64,000 bases of DNA from Symsagittifera roscoffensis (Eukaryota > Xenacoelomorpha > Acoela > Convolutidae). A model generated the notes under the pieces. The model was not told where the DNA came from. It saw only the letters and a program-made list of their open reading frames with translations, and made no database searches. This document shows, one piece after another, positions 23,616 through 35,860 of the stretch. The stretch lies in assembly GCF_963678635.1 (NCBI RefSeq), contig NW_026971149.1, forward strand, positions 498,001-562,000. Reading direction: 5' to 3'. The translations under genes and the position numbers were made by a program. Every line of letters begins with the position of its first letter. Position 1 is the first letter of the stretch.

Positions 23616-24284
23616 TGAAAACGACTTGGAGTCTCAATCGTAAAACTCACACAAATTAGGCTGGCCAAAATGGTTCAAACGTTTAAATTACCTGAGTTAA
23701 AACTTATGATTACGAAAAACTTCTAAAGTTTTTTTTTTTAATTACATACCTACTTTCAGAGTCGCGCCACTATGTGAGTACTTAATTTAATTTCTTCAGT
23801 GCATTTTATGTGATTATGCTGAGATAAGGCTAGTTTTAGGTTGATCCGTCTAAAATGAATCAAAGGTCTACTGTCGAATAATAACTAGTGGTATACATGA
23901 GCTTCCAACCCTGTTTTTAATGGCGTTCGCGTGTTTTAGGTATTTTGAGACCTAGCCATTGGGACGTTCTTATTTCTAGAGTGGGAGGGGCTTTTAAGCG
24001 GTAACACGATTTTGTGTTCTCATGTCTTACGTGAACCGAATTGGCTCCGACTGAATGAGGTGTAAAAGCACAAGAGAGAGTGTCCCTGACCCTGAGCCAT
24101 TGGTTATAGGGCCTGTTTTTCTTAACAAAATATGAGGCATAAGCGGACGACTCTTATACCAGCAGCTTAACGGACTGGGCTCTTGACGAGTTTATGAGCA
24201 TGCCAGCTCATCTTAGTGAGGAAGCCGATGGCTTTCCAGAGCCTGCGCTTGGATACACTGCATTGGATGCTTCAAAGTTATTGA
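23616..24284. other. No gene recognised
   Basis: Mixed-composition DNA leading into the satellite. GTATTTTGAGACCTAGCCATTGG and neighbouring sequence show no clear frame or repeat. Confidence 0.4.
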
Positions 24285-26189
24285 GACCCTCTCACCTTTA
24301 AAAGGCATATACACGAGAAAAACTCTTTCGCTCGTCGAACGACGCCATATTTTACTAAAACTTTAACACAATTACATAAAAATGGATTTAAAGCAATAGT
24401 TCCGGAATCGAAAAGTTTTCAAAAAGTGCCAAATGCCCTCAAACAAATTTCAAAAAACGCCCATTGCTCTCAAAACACACACACACACCAAAATTGTTTC
24501 GCTCACCGAACGACGCAATATTAACATCAAAGATTTTTTATCATGCTGCACATGTTATTTAGAAGTTTAACATCTGCACAAAAATGGAAAAAAAATGTTC
24601 TCAAAAATTGTAAATGTGAAAATTTATAACCATGATATGAAGTCACTGAGCTAATATAACATAGGGCTAAAATTATAACGCAAAAAAAAATGAAATTCAA
24701 AAAAAAGAAGTTTTTAAGTGTCCCCCTCACCCTCCAACCACACACGCACGTTTGAAAAAAAAATTGCCGTCGAACGACGCAATATATGGCCATTAAGCTA
24801 AAATAAAATAAGCCAAAACTTATCACAGCGAAAAAAGTTTGAAAAGCGGATAAAAATTCAGGCTCTTGTTGCTTTTCTCCCACCTGCAATTTTTACTAAA
24901 AAATTTACTGTTCACATTGTCCGATCGTTATGAAAAGTGACACACGGACTAATTAGGATATGCCAAAATTTTTGGTCTTCAGACTTATTCCTGTAAAACC
25001 ACTCGTTACACCACAAAACTGACGGTCGTCTAAGGTAGGAAGGAGGCAAAAGAAAAACAGCCAAAAAATATAACTACTTGAAACCTTTAAAATGCATATA
25101 CACGAGTAAAACTCTTTCGCTCGTCGAACGACGCCATATTTTACTAAAACTTTAACTCACCTACATAAAAATGGCTTTAAAGCAATAGTTCCAGAATCGA
25201 AAAGTTTTCAAAAAATGCCCATTGCCCTCAAATAAATTTCAAAAAACGCCCATTGCTCTCAAAACACACACACACACCAAAATTGTTTCGCTCACCGAAC
25301 GACGCAATATGAGGCCACTATGCTTATATAGTACAGGCCGAATTTTTTTAGGCGAAAGAAAAAGTCAATTAGAATTCAAAAAAATAAAGATTATTTTGAA
25401 GCTATTAAGTCCCCTGATCCTGTTTTAGGTCCCCCGTACCCTGTTTTGATTTTTAAAAAATTAATTTTGGATTAATGACGTACTTGACACTTTTCAAGAT
25501 TTTTGATCATTCTGCACAAATTAACTTAGAGTTTTAAAACCTGCACAAAAATTGGGAAAAATTGTTCTCAAAAAATTTAGTTGTGAAAATTTAAAACCCT
25601 AATATGAGGTCACTAAGCTAATCTAAAATTGACCTAAAATTATAACGCAAAAAAAGCAGATAAATTTCAAAAAAATGAAGTTATTAAGTGTCCCCCTAAC
25701 CCTCCAACCTCTTATGCTCATTTGAAAAAAAATGCCGCCGAACGACACAAAATAAGGCCGTTAAGCTAATACAAAATAAACCAAAACTTATCAAAGCGAA
25801 AAAAGTTTAAAAAGCCGATAAAAATTCAGGCTCTTGTTGCTTTTCTCCCACCTGCAATATTTACTGATAAATTTACTGTTCACCTTGTCCGATGGTTATG
25901 AAAACTGACACGCGGATTGATAAGGATGTGCCAAAATATTCGCTTGTCAGACTTAATCTTGTAAAGCCACTCATTACACCAAAAAACTGACGGTCGTCTA
26001 AGATGGGGAGGGGGCAAAAGAAAAACAGCCAAAATTAAAAAAATACTACTTTAAAGTTATTGAGTCCTTCTCACCTTCAAAAGGCATAAACACGAACAAA
26101 ACTCTTTCGCTCGTCGAACGACGCACTATTTTACTAAAATTTTAACACAATTACATGAAAGTGATTTTAAAGCAAAAGTTCCAGAATTG

Positions 26190-26655
26190 AAAAAATTTGG
26201 CTTAAACAATAAATATTGAAATATTGTGCGTTTTTTTCACAGATATTTTCACATTTATTAGTTTGTTCAACGTGACCATTTCCAATGCAATATGGTAGAA
26301 AAAGTTGGTTTTTAAAAATGAGTTCAAAAGTATGGGGGGAAATTGGAAAAAACCGGTAATTTTTTTTATTCAGTAAGCTTTTTTGTGGGAGTTTTTAATC
26401 CAGTGTTTTTCAAAATTACAAGTTTTTCAGGTTTTTGCAACCTCTGTATTTTTGATTTTTGTGGAGTATTTCTTCCATTAACTAAGAAAGTGAACTGAAC
26501 TTAAGAAAATAACTGAGGTTTAACGGCAAAAAGTCATGAGCTATTCTTAATGAAGGCTGGTATCAGCATCTGTAAAATTTTTCAGGCCAAATGACGAATC
26601 AACATCAATCACTGCAATTTGAATCTGTACCAAAAAACAAAATTGAGGAAAAATA
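26190..26655. repeat. Non-satellite insertion inside the left satellite block
   Basis: After AGAATTGAAAAAATTTGG the monomer sequence stops, and AT-rich DNA runs to about 26545. A third copy of the 99-bp repeat (26557-26652) follows before monomer sequence resumes with ATATGAGGCCACTACGC. Confidence 0.55.
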
Positions 26656-28737
26656 TGAGGCCACTACGCTTATATAATACAGGCCGAAACTTATAAAAAA
26701 AACAGAAAAAGCCAACTAAAATTTTAGAAAATAAAGACTAAATTGAAGTTATCAAGTCCCCTCATCCTGTTTTAGGTCCCCCTTACCCTGTTTTGATTTT
26801 TAAAAAAAAATAATTTTGGAATAATGAAGTACTTGACACTTTTCAAGTTTTTTTGATCATTTTGAACATCTTAGCTTAGAATTTTAAAACCTGCAAAAAA
26901 TGGGGAAAATGTTCTCAAAAAATTCAGATGTGAAAAATTAAAACCCTAATATGAGGTCACTGAGCTAATATAATATAGGCCTAAAATTATACCGCAAAAG
27001 AAGCAGATACAATTCAAAAAAATGAGTTTATTAAAAATCCCTCTCACCCTTCAACCACACACGCACATTTGAAAAAAAAATTGCCGACGAACGATGCAAT
27101 ATAAGACCATTAAGCTAATATAAAATATGCCAAAACTTATCAAAGCGAAAAAAGTTTGGAAAGCCGATGAAAAATAAGGCTCTTTTTGCTTTCACTGATA
27201 AATTTACAGTTCACATTGTCCGATCGTTATGAAAATTGACACAATGACTAATTAGGATTTGCCAAAATATTCGGCCTTCAGACTTAATCCTATAAAACCA
27301 CTCGTTACACCACAAAACTGACGGTCGTCTAAGGTAGGAAGGAGGCAAAAGAAAAACAGCCAAAAAAAATTACTACTTCGAAGTTATTGACACCTGCTCA
27401 CCTTTAAAATGCATATACACGAGAAAACTCTTTCGCTCGTCAAACGACGCAATATTTTATTTACATGAAAATGATTTTGAAGCAAAAGTTCCAGAATCGA
27501 AAAGTTTTCAAAAAGTGCCCATTGCCCTCAATTAAATTTCAAAAAATGCCCATTGCTCTCAAAACACACACACACCAAACTGTTCTTACTCACCGAACGA
27601 CGCAAAAAAACATCAACAATTTTTTATCATTTTGCACATCTTATCTTAGAGGTTTAAAATCTGCACAAAAATGGAAAAGAAATATAATCAAAAAATTTAG
27701 ATGTTAAAAATTAAAACCATAATATAAGGTCACTGAGCTAATATAACAAAGGATTAAAATTATAACGCAAAAAAAGCAGCTGAAATTAAAAAAAGTAAAG
27801 TTATTAAGTGTCCCCCTCACCCCCCAACTACACACGCACATTTGAAAAAAACATTGCTGTCGAACGACGCAATATATGGCCATTTAGCTAACATAAAATA
27901 TGCCACAACTTATCACAGCGAAAAAAATTTGAGAAGCCGATAAAAAGATAAAAAATTTAGGCTCTTGTTGCTTTTCTCCCACCAGCAATTTTACTAATAA
28001 ATTTACTGTTCACATTGTCCGATCGTTATGAAAATTGACACACGGACTAATTAGGATATGCCAACATATTTGGTCTTCAGACTTATTCCTGTAAAACCAC
28101 TCGTTACACCACAAAACTGGCGGTCGTCTAAGGTGGGGAGGGGGCAAAAGAAAAACAGCCAAAAAATAAAAAAATTACTACTTCAAAGTTATTGAGTCCC
28201 TCTCACCTTTATACACAAAAGCATATACACAAAAAAACTCTTTCGCTCGTCGAACGACGCAATATTTTACTAAAACTTTAACGCACTAACATGAAAAAGA
28301 TTTTAGAGCAAAAGTTCCAGAATCGAAAAATTGTCAAAAAGTGCCTATTGTCCTCAAATAAGTTCCAAAAAATGCCCATTGCTCTCAAAACACACACACA
28401 CACCAAACTTTTTTAGCTCAACGAACGACGCAATAATAACATCAAAGATTTTTTATCATTCTGCACATCCAAATTAGAGGTTTAAAATCTGCACAAAAAT
28501 GGAGAAGAATTGTTCTCAAAAAATTTAGATGTGAATATTTAAAACCATAATATGAGGTCACTGAGCTAATATAACATAGGCCTAAAATTATAACTCAAAA
28601 AAAGCAGATGAAATTCCAAAAAAATGAAGTTATTAAGTGTCCCCCTCACCCTCCAACCACACACGCACAATTGAAATAAAATGCCGTCGAACGACGCAAT
28701 ATATGGCCATTAAGTTAATGTAAAATAAGCCAAAAGT

Positions 28738-28743
28738 TATCAC
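28738..28743 (+). repeat. Target-site duplication TATCAC, left
   Basis: Matches 44396-44401. TATCAC is also part of the satellite monomer (ACTTATCACAGCG), consistent with insertion at that point. Confidence 0.75.
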
Positions 28744-29248
28744 CGTGGTAGATGTTGAGGCTGATCAGGGGGTGGGGTGCATGGCGGACCCCATGTATTA
28801 AGATACGTTATAATTTTCCGGTCCGCCCTGCTATGTATTAAGATTGGATATAGAGTCAACAAGGTATTAAGATAGGGAATACCGATGGTAAGGTTTTATG
28901 GTTTGAGTGTTGGTAAGATAATGGTAAGAAAAACGTTATTTTTTGGTTTTTCCCTAGTTTTTCGCAAAAATGTGTTAACTAGTTTGTCAATATCAAAAGT
29001 TAATTAGGTTTAGGTTGTGTAATGAAGGACTTTTAATTAGTTTTTAGATACATGGCAAGTCAATGGGAAGAGTTTTTGGGAATGAGTCAATGGTAAAATT
29101 TTTGGGTAAATTTTTATGAAAAAAATTCAAAAAAACTTCAAAACACGAAAAGGTTAGCTATTATTTCACCTATTTTATTAAATAATCTTACTTTCTATCC
29201 AATTGAAACAATGCTGAAACCTACAGAGATTTCAAAAAAAGTCAAAAT
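28744..29248 (+). repeat. Left terminal inverted repeat
   Basis: From GTAGATGTTGAGGCTGATCA inward it matches the reverse complement of the right end through TGAAACAATGCTGAAAC, with substitutions and an insertion of about 70 bp near 29045-29110. It contains three GTATTAAGAT copies (28795, 28835, 28864) and an inner inverted pair GGCGGACC (28783) / GGTCCGCC (28820). Confidence 0.88.
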
Positions 29249-31828
29249 ATTGCAAAAAAGTTACAAAACTTTCAAGTATTTGGAAAAAATTGCAAAGCTT
29301 TCAAGTTTTGGAAAAAGTTGCAAAAATTTCAAGTTTTTGGAAAAAAATTGCAAAATCTTATAATTTTGGTTAATTTTTTTGTTGCATCTCCTCTATTTGA
29401 ACAGAGTTTCAAACTGAGTTCAAATTGTATTTTAAACGACATCATTTTGAAACAATGATACATAAACGGGAATAAATTTTTCGATTTTTCCAAAATTTTC
29501 AAACACGATGGGTTTTAGCATTATTTGAGCTAGAAATTGGGCTATATAATGCTCTCAACATTAACAATAAAGCTCATAACAGCTGAATCAATAATAAAAA
29601 CTCTTGTATGTCTAAATTAATTTTGGGAAAATAATGAAATTAATCGTAATTTTTGAAAAGGTATAGTAAAAATTAATAAAATCTGTCCAAAATTTTCCAT
29701 TTTCAACCTTTTTTGGTGATTAACGGGTTTTTTATCCAATTCAGGATGATTTGAAATAGAATTTTAAAATTCAAATAAACATTAGGGGCAATACTCTACG
29801 AAATTTCTAGATCAAACTCCATGATTTAACTCCTCTTCAGTTTTTTTTCTCGATAATTTTGTTCACAAATTACAATTTCTGAGAAATTTTCACGTTTATA
29901 ATAATAAATTTCAGATCAATGATGGGCAATGAACAGTTAATTGCTAAAATTGACTAAAATGGGATGAATTTTTCCTAAAAATTGCTTCTATATTCGTTCA
30001 AATTCAAAAAAATCTTCTTCATAACTGATGATTATCTCTCTGTTACTTCTGCAACATAATTTTCATGATTTTCGTAATAAACGTTCTATGTTTTTTATGG
30101 TTATTTTTGCTTTCTGCTTAATGCATGTTTTCGCTATTGAACACAATTTGCGAGAAAATTTAGTCAGAACTGGAGAATTTAGGAGCAAAATAGTATCAAT
30201 TGAACGAACAATTTGCTGGCAGAGATGAAATTGGAACTGATACCGTCTGATTGTTTTTGATAAAAATTGTAAATGTCTTCCTCAAGGTTCACTTGTTCAG
30301 TTGCTACCGTAAACTATATAAGCAAAAGTACAACTTTTGGGATCAATATTTATCACTTTTCTTGCAAAATAGTTATTAAATCACTTTTTATTCTTAATTT
30401 ATGACGCAAGTTTTCTCAAAAAAATCCATGTGAGAAAAAATTGACGCTAGTTAAAACATTCAAAATAAATGTACAAAATGAGAATATAAAGTTGTATTTT
30501 TACGATTTAAGGACAAATTAAGAGGAGCTCTATTAGTTATAATCTGAAAATCTCAGAAAAAACGCAATTGAACCTATTTCCTAATATATACAATATAATA
30601 ACTTCTGAAAAAGCGCATCTCAAAAATTGGATTTGGCAAAGCAAATCGACTGGTAAACTGGAACAATTGTATAGTTTTCCGATTTTTACTAAGCTTTTAA
30701 GTAAAGCTTTTCCGATTTTAAAGTAAAAATAATGAAATGTAGATCTTGAAAGCAAGTTTTTGATTTGTGCTTCATGTATCATCTTCCAGAAGATGTCGGA
30801 TAGGGTTTACTTTACAACATTTATCCTCAAAATATCTAATTATTCAAAAAAAGTACCTAATATATCAATTGATATCAAATTTTCTAATAAATTATGCAAA
30901 AATTAAAAACTTTGAGAATTTTTATGTCGGATTTTTTCTCAAGATATACTTTATAAGCTAAGTTTTAGTAAACTTATCTCAAAACTCCAAGAGAATTATA
31001 TTGAATTTCTAACTCAAATCAGCATTTTCTCGGTTTCTGCTTCATCTACTATCTACCAAGTTAGTCCAATTTGAACAAAGTTTTTCTTGAAAATTGATTT
31101 TTAGATAGAAAAATGTATCGTTCAAACGAACGTTCAATAATCCGAAGCTGAATTAACACCATAAATCCTTTGCTAAAAGTCTTTAAATGACTTTCTCAGC
31201 CTCATAACAAAATATTCATGTTTGAAAAGCGAGTTGTTAATTTAGAGTAAATTTTTAGCTGAGAATGATGTATATCATTATCTTGAAATTTTCAAAGTTT
31301 AGGAAAAACATACATTTTTTCTTTTTTTCCAAGTCATTTATCAATATCTTTTCTAAAACCATCAAAAATTAATAGAAAAGCATAATTCTTGATAATTCAA
31401 ACCTCAATATCTGCTTAAAAATGCTCTATTCTATGAAGCTTTTACAAGAACTAAACAAGGAAAACTTTAAAATAGTAATTACAAAAAACCTTTCAGTTAG
31501 TTGATGTATACAAATATCCAAGATTTAAAATTTTTAAGCAAGTACTTAACTACTCATTAGCGTATGTTATGCACTTTTACTACAAGTTTATCGCAACAAA
31601 GACTCCGCAAGCTTGCAACCAAGGGAGTTTTTAATGTTGATTTTTACATTAGATCGAGTTCCATGGACAGTTTCACGACAACTTCAACTCGATTTTTGCT
31701 GTCTTCATCATCAATCAAAACCTTTGAATAAAAAAAACAAATGACAGTTCAGGTTTTGAGATGAAAACATTGTATAATTTCTAACTAAATTTATCACAAC
31801 AGTTTAGACTTTTCAGATACAGTAAAAA
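29249..31828. other. AT-rich left arm of the transposon, no gene recognised
   Basis: Very AT-rich. A phrase CAAGTTTTTGGAAAAAATTG repeats imperfectly four times near 29265-29355. Short frames exist (30028-30228 plus; 30537-30782 minus) but have compositions expected by chance. Decayed genes cannot be excluded. Confidence 0.45.
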
Positions 31829-32104
31829 CTAATTTTCATAGTAATTTCTGTTTTCAACTAAAATTATTAGGTTTACCTTCTCTTGAAGTGTCTTTGGAGA
31901 ATGTTGAGCACATAATTTAAAATTATGTTGATAATGCTTCTTCTTGAAATGATAAAAGAGTTCCTCGCTGCTATAAGTATAAAAGTTACAATTCAAACAC
32001 TTCAAAACACCACAGGTTCTGCGATGACTTGATGCATCTTTGTGAGTGTATTCTCTGCCACATTCAAGACATGCAACTCTCTCGTTTCTATTAAGCGACG
32101 GCAT
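31829..32104 (-). CDS. C2H2-type zinc-finger protein, transposon-encoded
   Basis: 91 codons from the ATG at 32102-32104. The first finger is CLECGREYTHKDASSHRRTC (C2HC), the second CLNCNFYTYSSEELFYHFKKKH (CX2C...HX4H type). Its start MPSLNRNERV parallels MPALNQNQKI of the zinc-finger gene at 39805, and finger spacing is the same, so the two are diverged paralogs on opposite strands. It lacks the third finger of the other copy. Upstream lies a cluster of CCAATCAGAATCGAGC motifs (32335-32600). Likely a nucleic-acid-binding accessory protein; the target is unknown. Confidence 0.65.
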   Translation of the reverse strand: MPSLNRNERVACLECGREYTHKDASSHRRTCGVLKCLNCNFYTYSSEELFYHFKKKHYQHNFKLCAQHSPKTLQEKVNLIILVENRNYYEN

Positions 32105-32325
32105 CTCAATAAGAAAAAAAAAGATTAAATGGGAGATTTGAAATGTACCAAATTTTTAGATCAGAAGAGTTGAATAGCCTCAAAAAATGAATAAAAGTGA
32201 ATAAAAACAGCAAACTTATCAACCAATTGTTTTTAACGTGAAATTAAATCAGAATGAATATGCTATTTAGACTAGCTGAAATAAAAATCATCCAATATAA
32301 CCAGGGAGTCTTCAAAAGTATCAAC

Positions 32326-32605
32326 CAATCAGAATCGAGCATTAATTATAAGGAAATTTTTATCTTTTCTGATATCAACCAATCAGAATCGAGCTTCAAT
32401 AGTCATGGAATTTTCAACAAATTTAATGTCAACCGATCAGAATTGAGCTTCAATAGTCAAGGAATGTTCAACAAATTTGTTGTCAGCCAATCAAAAATGA
32501 GCTCTCCTTCTCATGAATGTTTCAATAGTTTTGATATCGTTTGTAGTTATTGAGGATACGTTCACTGGTGGTGTTTGTGGTAATAACCGATCAGAATGAA
32601 GTATT
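32326..32605. promoter_or_regulatory. CCAAT-motif array
   Basis: CCAATCAGAATCGAGC or a close variant occurs at 32335, 32379, 32433, 32487 and about 32587, with about 44-, 54- and 54-bp steps and then a longer gap. Shared flanks include TTCAATAGTCA(T/A)GGAAT. The array lies upstream of the minus-strand zinc-finger gene. The frame running through it (32254-32553) mirrors the repeat and is probably not coding. Confidence 0.6.
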
Positions 32606-32694
32606 CACAATTTTAAAAAAGTTTTGTAGATCAGAACCAAATTTTGTTTATGAAAATTCCTAATCGATCATATTTATTCACTTTTTCTAGCATA

Positions 32695-32720
32695 ACTAAG
32701 ATATCGAATTTGATACCTTA
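32695..32720. repeat. Imperfect palindrome
   Basis: CTAAGATATC-GAATTT-GATACCTTAG, 10-bp arms with one mismatch. Could be a bound site or terminator-like hairpin; no gene end lies next to it. Confidence 0.5.
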
Positions 32721-32917
32721 GTGAGATAAATGAGATTTCTTGCCTAGTTCATTTTGTTTTTTCGATACTCATTTCAAATTTTGAAATTTGGATCAAAATT
32801 TTTTCGATTTGTTCTATTTCTAATCAGTGAAAAAAGAAATTACCAAAATATACATTTTTATCATTTTTTTTGGTATATTGTAATATAAACAATCGGTTAG
32901 TCTTCTAAATTTGTCTT

Positions 32918-33172
32918 TTAAACAAGTCTTTTAAATTTGGATAACCGATTAAAAGATATTCTGACAAATCTAGAATTTTTATTTGTATCAAATTCAAAAC
33001 AGTAATCGAAAGGATGTTCTTTATCTCTAATTTTTGTCTCATAGGCTCTTCCATTGTTTTGTTTTTTACTGATAGACCATTGAATCTGACTTAACTCTTC
33101 TAGATAAAAATTTTGTTGACAAATCTGGCAGTACTCTTCTTTTCTGAAAACTCCTCGCCATCTTTTTAACAA
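32918..33172 (-). CDS. Possible small cysteine-containing protein
   Basis: An 84-codon open frame with no ATG at its 5' end, so it is either partial, spliced or spurious. It contains EEYCQICQQNFYLEELSQIQ with a CX2C pair and later HPFDYCFEF, which could complete a zinc site. The basic C-terminus is SFNRLSKFKRLV. No family was recognised. An upstream CCAATCAAAA at 33459 fits the pattern seen before other genes of this element. Confidence 0.3.
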   Translation of the reverse strand: MLKRWRGVFRKEEYCQICQQNFYLEELSQIQWSISKKQNNGRAYETKIRDKEHPFDYCFEFDTNKNSRFVRISFNRLSKFKRLV

Positions 33173-33816
33173 TACTATTGAGCTTTCTGTGTTTCTATGA
33201 AGTTAAAACTAATACAATCTCCATCACCGTCATCTGTTCACCACTCTTATAGTTTTTTCTAGTAGTTCAATCTTAAAATCTGATAAATTTCCATTTCAGA
33301 CATTGAAAACGCGTTTGATAGAAACATTCTTCTGACTAAAATAAACGAAGACTTTTAAAAAACTCGAATTGTCTTATCATTTTTAAAGTATTTTGAAAAT
33401 CACCATAAAAAAAATTTCCATTTTTAGAGCCTAATTAGTTTTAAGAAAATTCAAGTAGCCAATCAAAACCTCAAATTAAGACAAAAAAATGAAACAACCG
33501 ATGAAGTTCAGAAAAACGATATATAATGATAATATTCTCAATTATATTCTTGTTTGTAATTTTGTTAAAATGAGAAAAAATTTACCTAAATTTTGATGAA
33601 AAAAGTAATTAAAAAAATTTATCTGTAATTTCGTAAGCAACTACAGGAAAATCATTTGATAATTGGCTAGTGTTTTATGTCAATTGCGATTAAATTGTAT
33701 GTTTTGTCTGACTTTTCCTCAGATATTATAGCTCTAAATATGCACTTCAGTGAGAAAAAAAAATAGTTTTGAGCCAATAATTTTTCAATTATCAAGATGC
33801 AAAAAATCACAAAGCA
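33173..33816. other. AT-rich spacer
   Basis: No gene seen. It contains CCAATCAAAA at 33459. Confidence 0.4.
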
Positions 33817-34356
33817 CTACTGAGGTTTACAATTATTAACAAACATAAACTCTCCCAAAATTTGGGACAGTTCTTTGAATTCGTTCAACGTATAGTTGAC
33901 ATAGGCAACTTGTTTCATTGCTTCATTCTCTTTTGCAGTGAAGAGTCGAATTTGAATGTAGGGAGGCTTGTGCACATGGTACTTTTTGATTGTGACACAC
34001 ACCCTCCTCATGTTGTATGTTGCTATTTCATATACTCTATTACAGATGTCGAGCTCCTGATCCATAGTTGATTCTTTACCAGATTTTGCTTCATATTTAG
34101 GAACGAGTTCAAGATTTTCAGCATCGTGAATATCACTGTTCCGAATTGCCGATATTGCTTCTCCTTCTTTTTCACTAAGATAGACTTGCTGAGACTTTTC
34201 AAATTGTCCCAAATCAATTATTTTTAAGATTTGAAAGCACGGTTCCAAGTATATTTTCCCCTTGTAAGATTTTTGGAACCAAACAAATCTTCCAATTCTT
34301 TTTTGATTTTTTGAAAATTCAATATAGTTGGGACTATCAACTTTTCTCGAGTACAT
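33817..34356 (-). CDS. Protein with two PC4/p15-like ssDNA-binding domains
   Basis: 179 codons from the ATG at 34354-34356 (a longer version would need a non-ATG start). Two halves show the PC4 pattern of paired beta strands then a helix. The first has YIEFSKNQKRIGRFVWFQ, YKGKIYLEP and VYLSEKEGEAISAI; the second has RRVCVTIKKYHV, YIQIRLFTAKENEAMKQ and VNYTLNEFKELSQIL. PC4 family proteins bind single-stranded DNA, a sensible job beside a protein-primed polymerase that displaces single strands. The match is by pattern, not alignment. The frame is intact although polB is broken. It is divergent from the gene at 34560. Confidence 0.5.
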   Translation of the reverse strand: MYSRKVDSPNYIEFSKNQKRIGRFVWFQKSYKGKIYLEPCFQILKIIDLGQFEKSQQVYLSEKEGEAISAIRNSDIHDAENLELVPKYEAKSGKESTMDQELDICNRVYEIATYNMRRVCVTIKKYHVHKPPYIQIRLFTAKENEAMKQVAYVNYTLNEFKELSQILGEFMFVNNCKPQ

Positions 34357-34520
34357 TTTGAAGAACAAACTGATCAGATGAGGAGAAAGAAGAGAAATGA
34401 TTTTGAGATTAAATGAAAATGGAAGTAAGCAGTATGAGTCATCGCCATTTGCTGATATGGAAATAGTACATAATATGGAAGGATTTCCCTATATGGAAGC
34501 TGCGTAGGTGTTACTACTAC

Positions 34521-34527
34521 TATAAAA
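34521..34527 (+). promoter_or_regulatory. TATA box before the gene at 34560
   Basis: TATAAAA 33 bp before the ATG at 34560. The intergenic region 34357-34559 also serves the divergent PC4-like gene. Confidence 0.5.
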
Positions 34528-34559
34528 CTCCACCATTTTCTGCAAAAATCATTTTCCCA

Positions 34560-35151
34560 ATGGCAGCTGCTATGTGTCAAGCTCTTCCCAGCTTCTATTC
34601 AGATTATAATAGTAAATCATTGTTTATTTCTGTTTCCAACGAATTTTACGAAAAATACATAGTAACCCAAGATTATTGCGTCTCTACCCACTATTCCTTC
34701 TGTTCCTTGGGAAATTGCAAATTTCATATAATTTTAATTGGAACATCTCTAAGCCAAAACTTTCAGAGATTCGACAAATATCAATACATATATCAAGAAA
34801 TTGATTGTCTTTACACTTTGTACCAGCACAGAGTCTTTTCGAGTACTGTCACATCAAGTGGGGAAGTCGTCAATTAGCTTAATTGTGGAGTTCAGCATAG
34901 TTTACAATGGAAAGGAGCAGAAAAATCACCAAGCGTATCAAGGACTTGTTCGCAAAAAGTTCAAAAAACATTATCTCAGTTCTAATCAAAAACTTGCATC
35001 TACGCAAACACTTGGCTCAGCATTTTTAGACCGAGTTCGAAAAGTACAAAACTCAAAATATGAATCTGATTTGTTCAAAATAATTGATTGTTTTACTGAT
35101 GGTTATGGTTCTGTAAATAGTGAGCGTGTCAATTTCTCTATTAATTTTTGA
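34560..35151 (+). pseudogene. Small transposon gene, frame-shifted, copy 1
   Basis: Two overlapping frames. The first (34560-34877) starts with ATG and encodes MAAAMCQALPSFYSDYNSKS; the second (open to 35151) ends LGSAFLDRVRKVQNSKYES and DCFTDGYGSVNSER. A frameshift or an intron separates them. The C-terminal part is repeated at 36890-37051, where the peptide is similar (LGSAFLDRNRNVQNSKYET), so it was once protein-coding. Family not recognised. A short basic frame beginning MERSRKITKRIKDLF at about 34908 overlaps it and could be a separate small protein. Confidence 0.45.
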
Positions 35152-35860
35152 TTATTTCTTCATAAAAATCTAGTCAAGGTTAATTACATTTCAATTCAAC
35201 TGCTTTTCAACAAATAAATGTATGTTACTTTTTTACAAGGCAAAAAAATCAATCATTTTATAACAAATATGCGTATTTTATAGAAAATTTGTTGCAGAAC
35301 GCATTTGCAAAACCTAAAACAATTTTTTATTGTTTAGAAATTATCAGTATTGATGACTTTGAATGCTTTTCCTTCTCTTAATTCACTGTTTCTCTGATGA
35401 TTTTGATTTAGATACGTGCAAAAGTAGATTTGTTTTTTGATCAATTTTAAAACAAAGAAATTCTTAAACATTAAATTTTAGCATTGCAAGAAAATCTTGT
35501 TACGGTTTTCTTTAAAAAGCAAAAAAAAATCAATGAAAATTTTCCTAACTTGCGAGGATTTCTTTGATTTTTTTAACAAGTATGCAAAAAAAATTATGCA
35601 AAATTATTTAAAAAATTTTAACATGTGTGCAAAAATTGTAGTGATTTCTTATCATGTGTGTAGTTTTTCACAAATATTGAAATTGATTCGACTTTTTTAT
35701 CATCTTACAATAAAACTATTTTTGAAAAAATTTACTAATTGTAAAACTAGTTTTGTTTTTGAAAACAAATTTTACAAATTTTCAAACAAAACTTTGCCTA
35801 TGCAATTTTTTAAACAAATTTTTCAATGATATTATTTCTTTGTTCCTATCTCTTCAACCA
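35152..35860. repeat. AT-rich spacer with degenerate TGCAAAAA repeats
   Basis: Loose tandem units around AACAAGT(G/A)TGCAAAAA and AAGATGCAAAAATT. A 110-codon frame (35497-35829) is Phe/Lys/Asn-rich and follows from the repeats. Confidence 0.5.

Larger units (their letters stand above)
24285..28743. repeat. Satellite, left block (monomer about 800 bp)
   Basis: Each monomer carries CTTTCGCTCGTCGAACGACG, a CA-run preceded by GCTCTCAAAACACAC, TGATCATTCTGCACATCTTA, TGAGGTCACTGAGCTAATAT, CCTCCAACCACACACGCAC, AGGCTCTTTTTGCTTTTCTC, GACACACGGACTAATTAGGA and CACTCGTTACACCACAAAAC in that order. About five monomers, some truncated. About 26190-26650 is a foreign insertion that includes a copy of the 99-bp repeat. 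Frames of 60-120 codons within it recur in each monomer and follow from sequence identity rather than coding. Confidence 0.93.

Noticed and set aside
32254-32553. 99-codon protein with repeated NQSES peptides
   Set aside because: The repetition is at the level of the CCAAT-motif array, and the frame is broken in the last unit. A regulatory array is the simpler reading.
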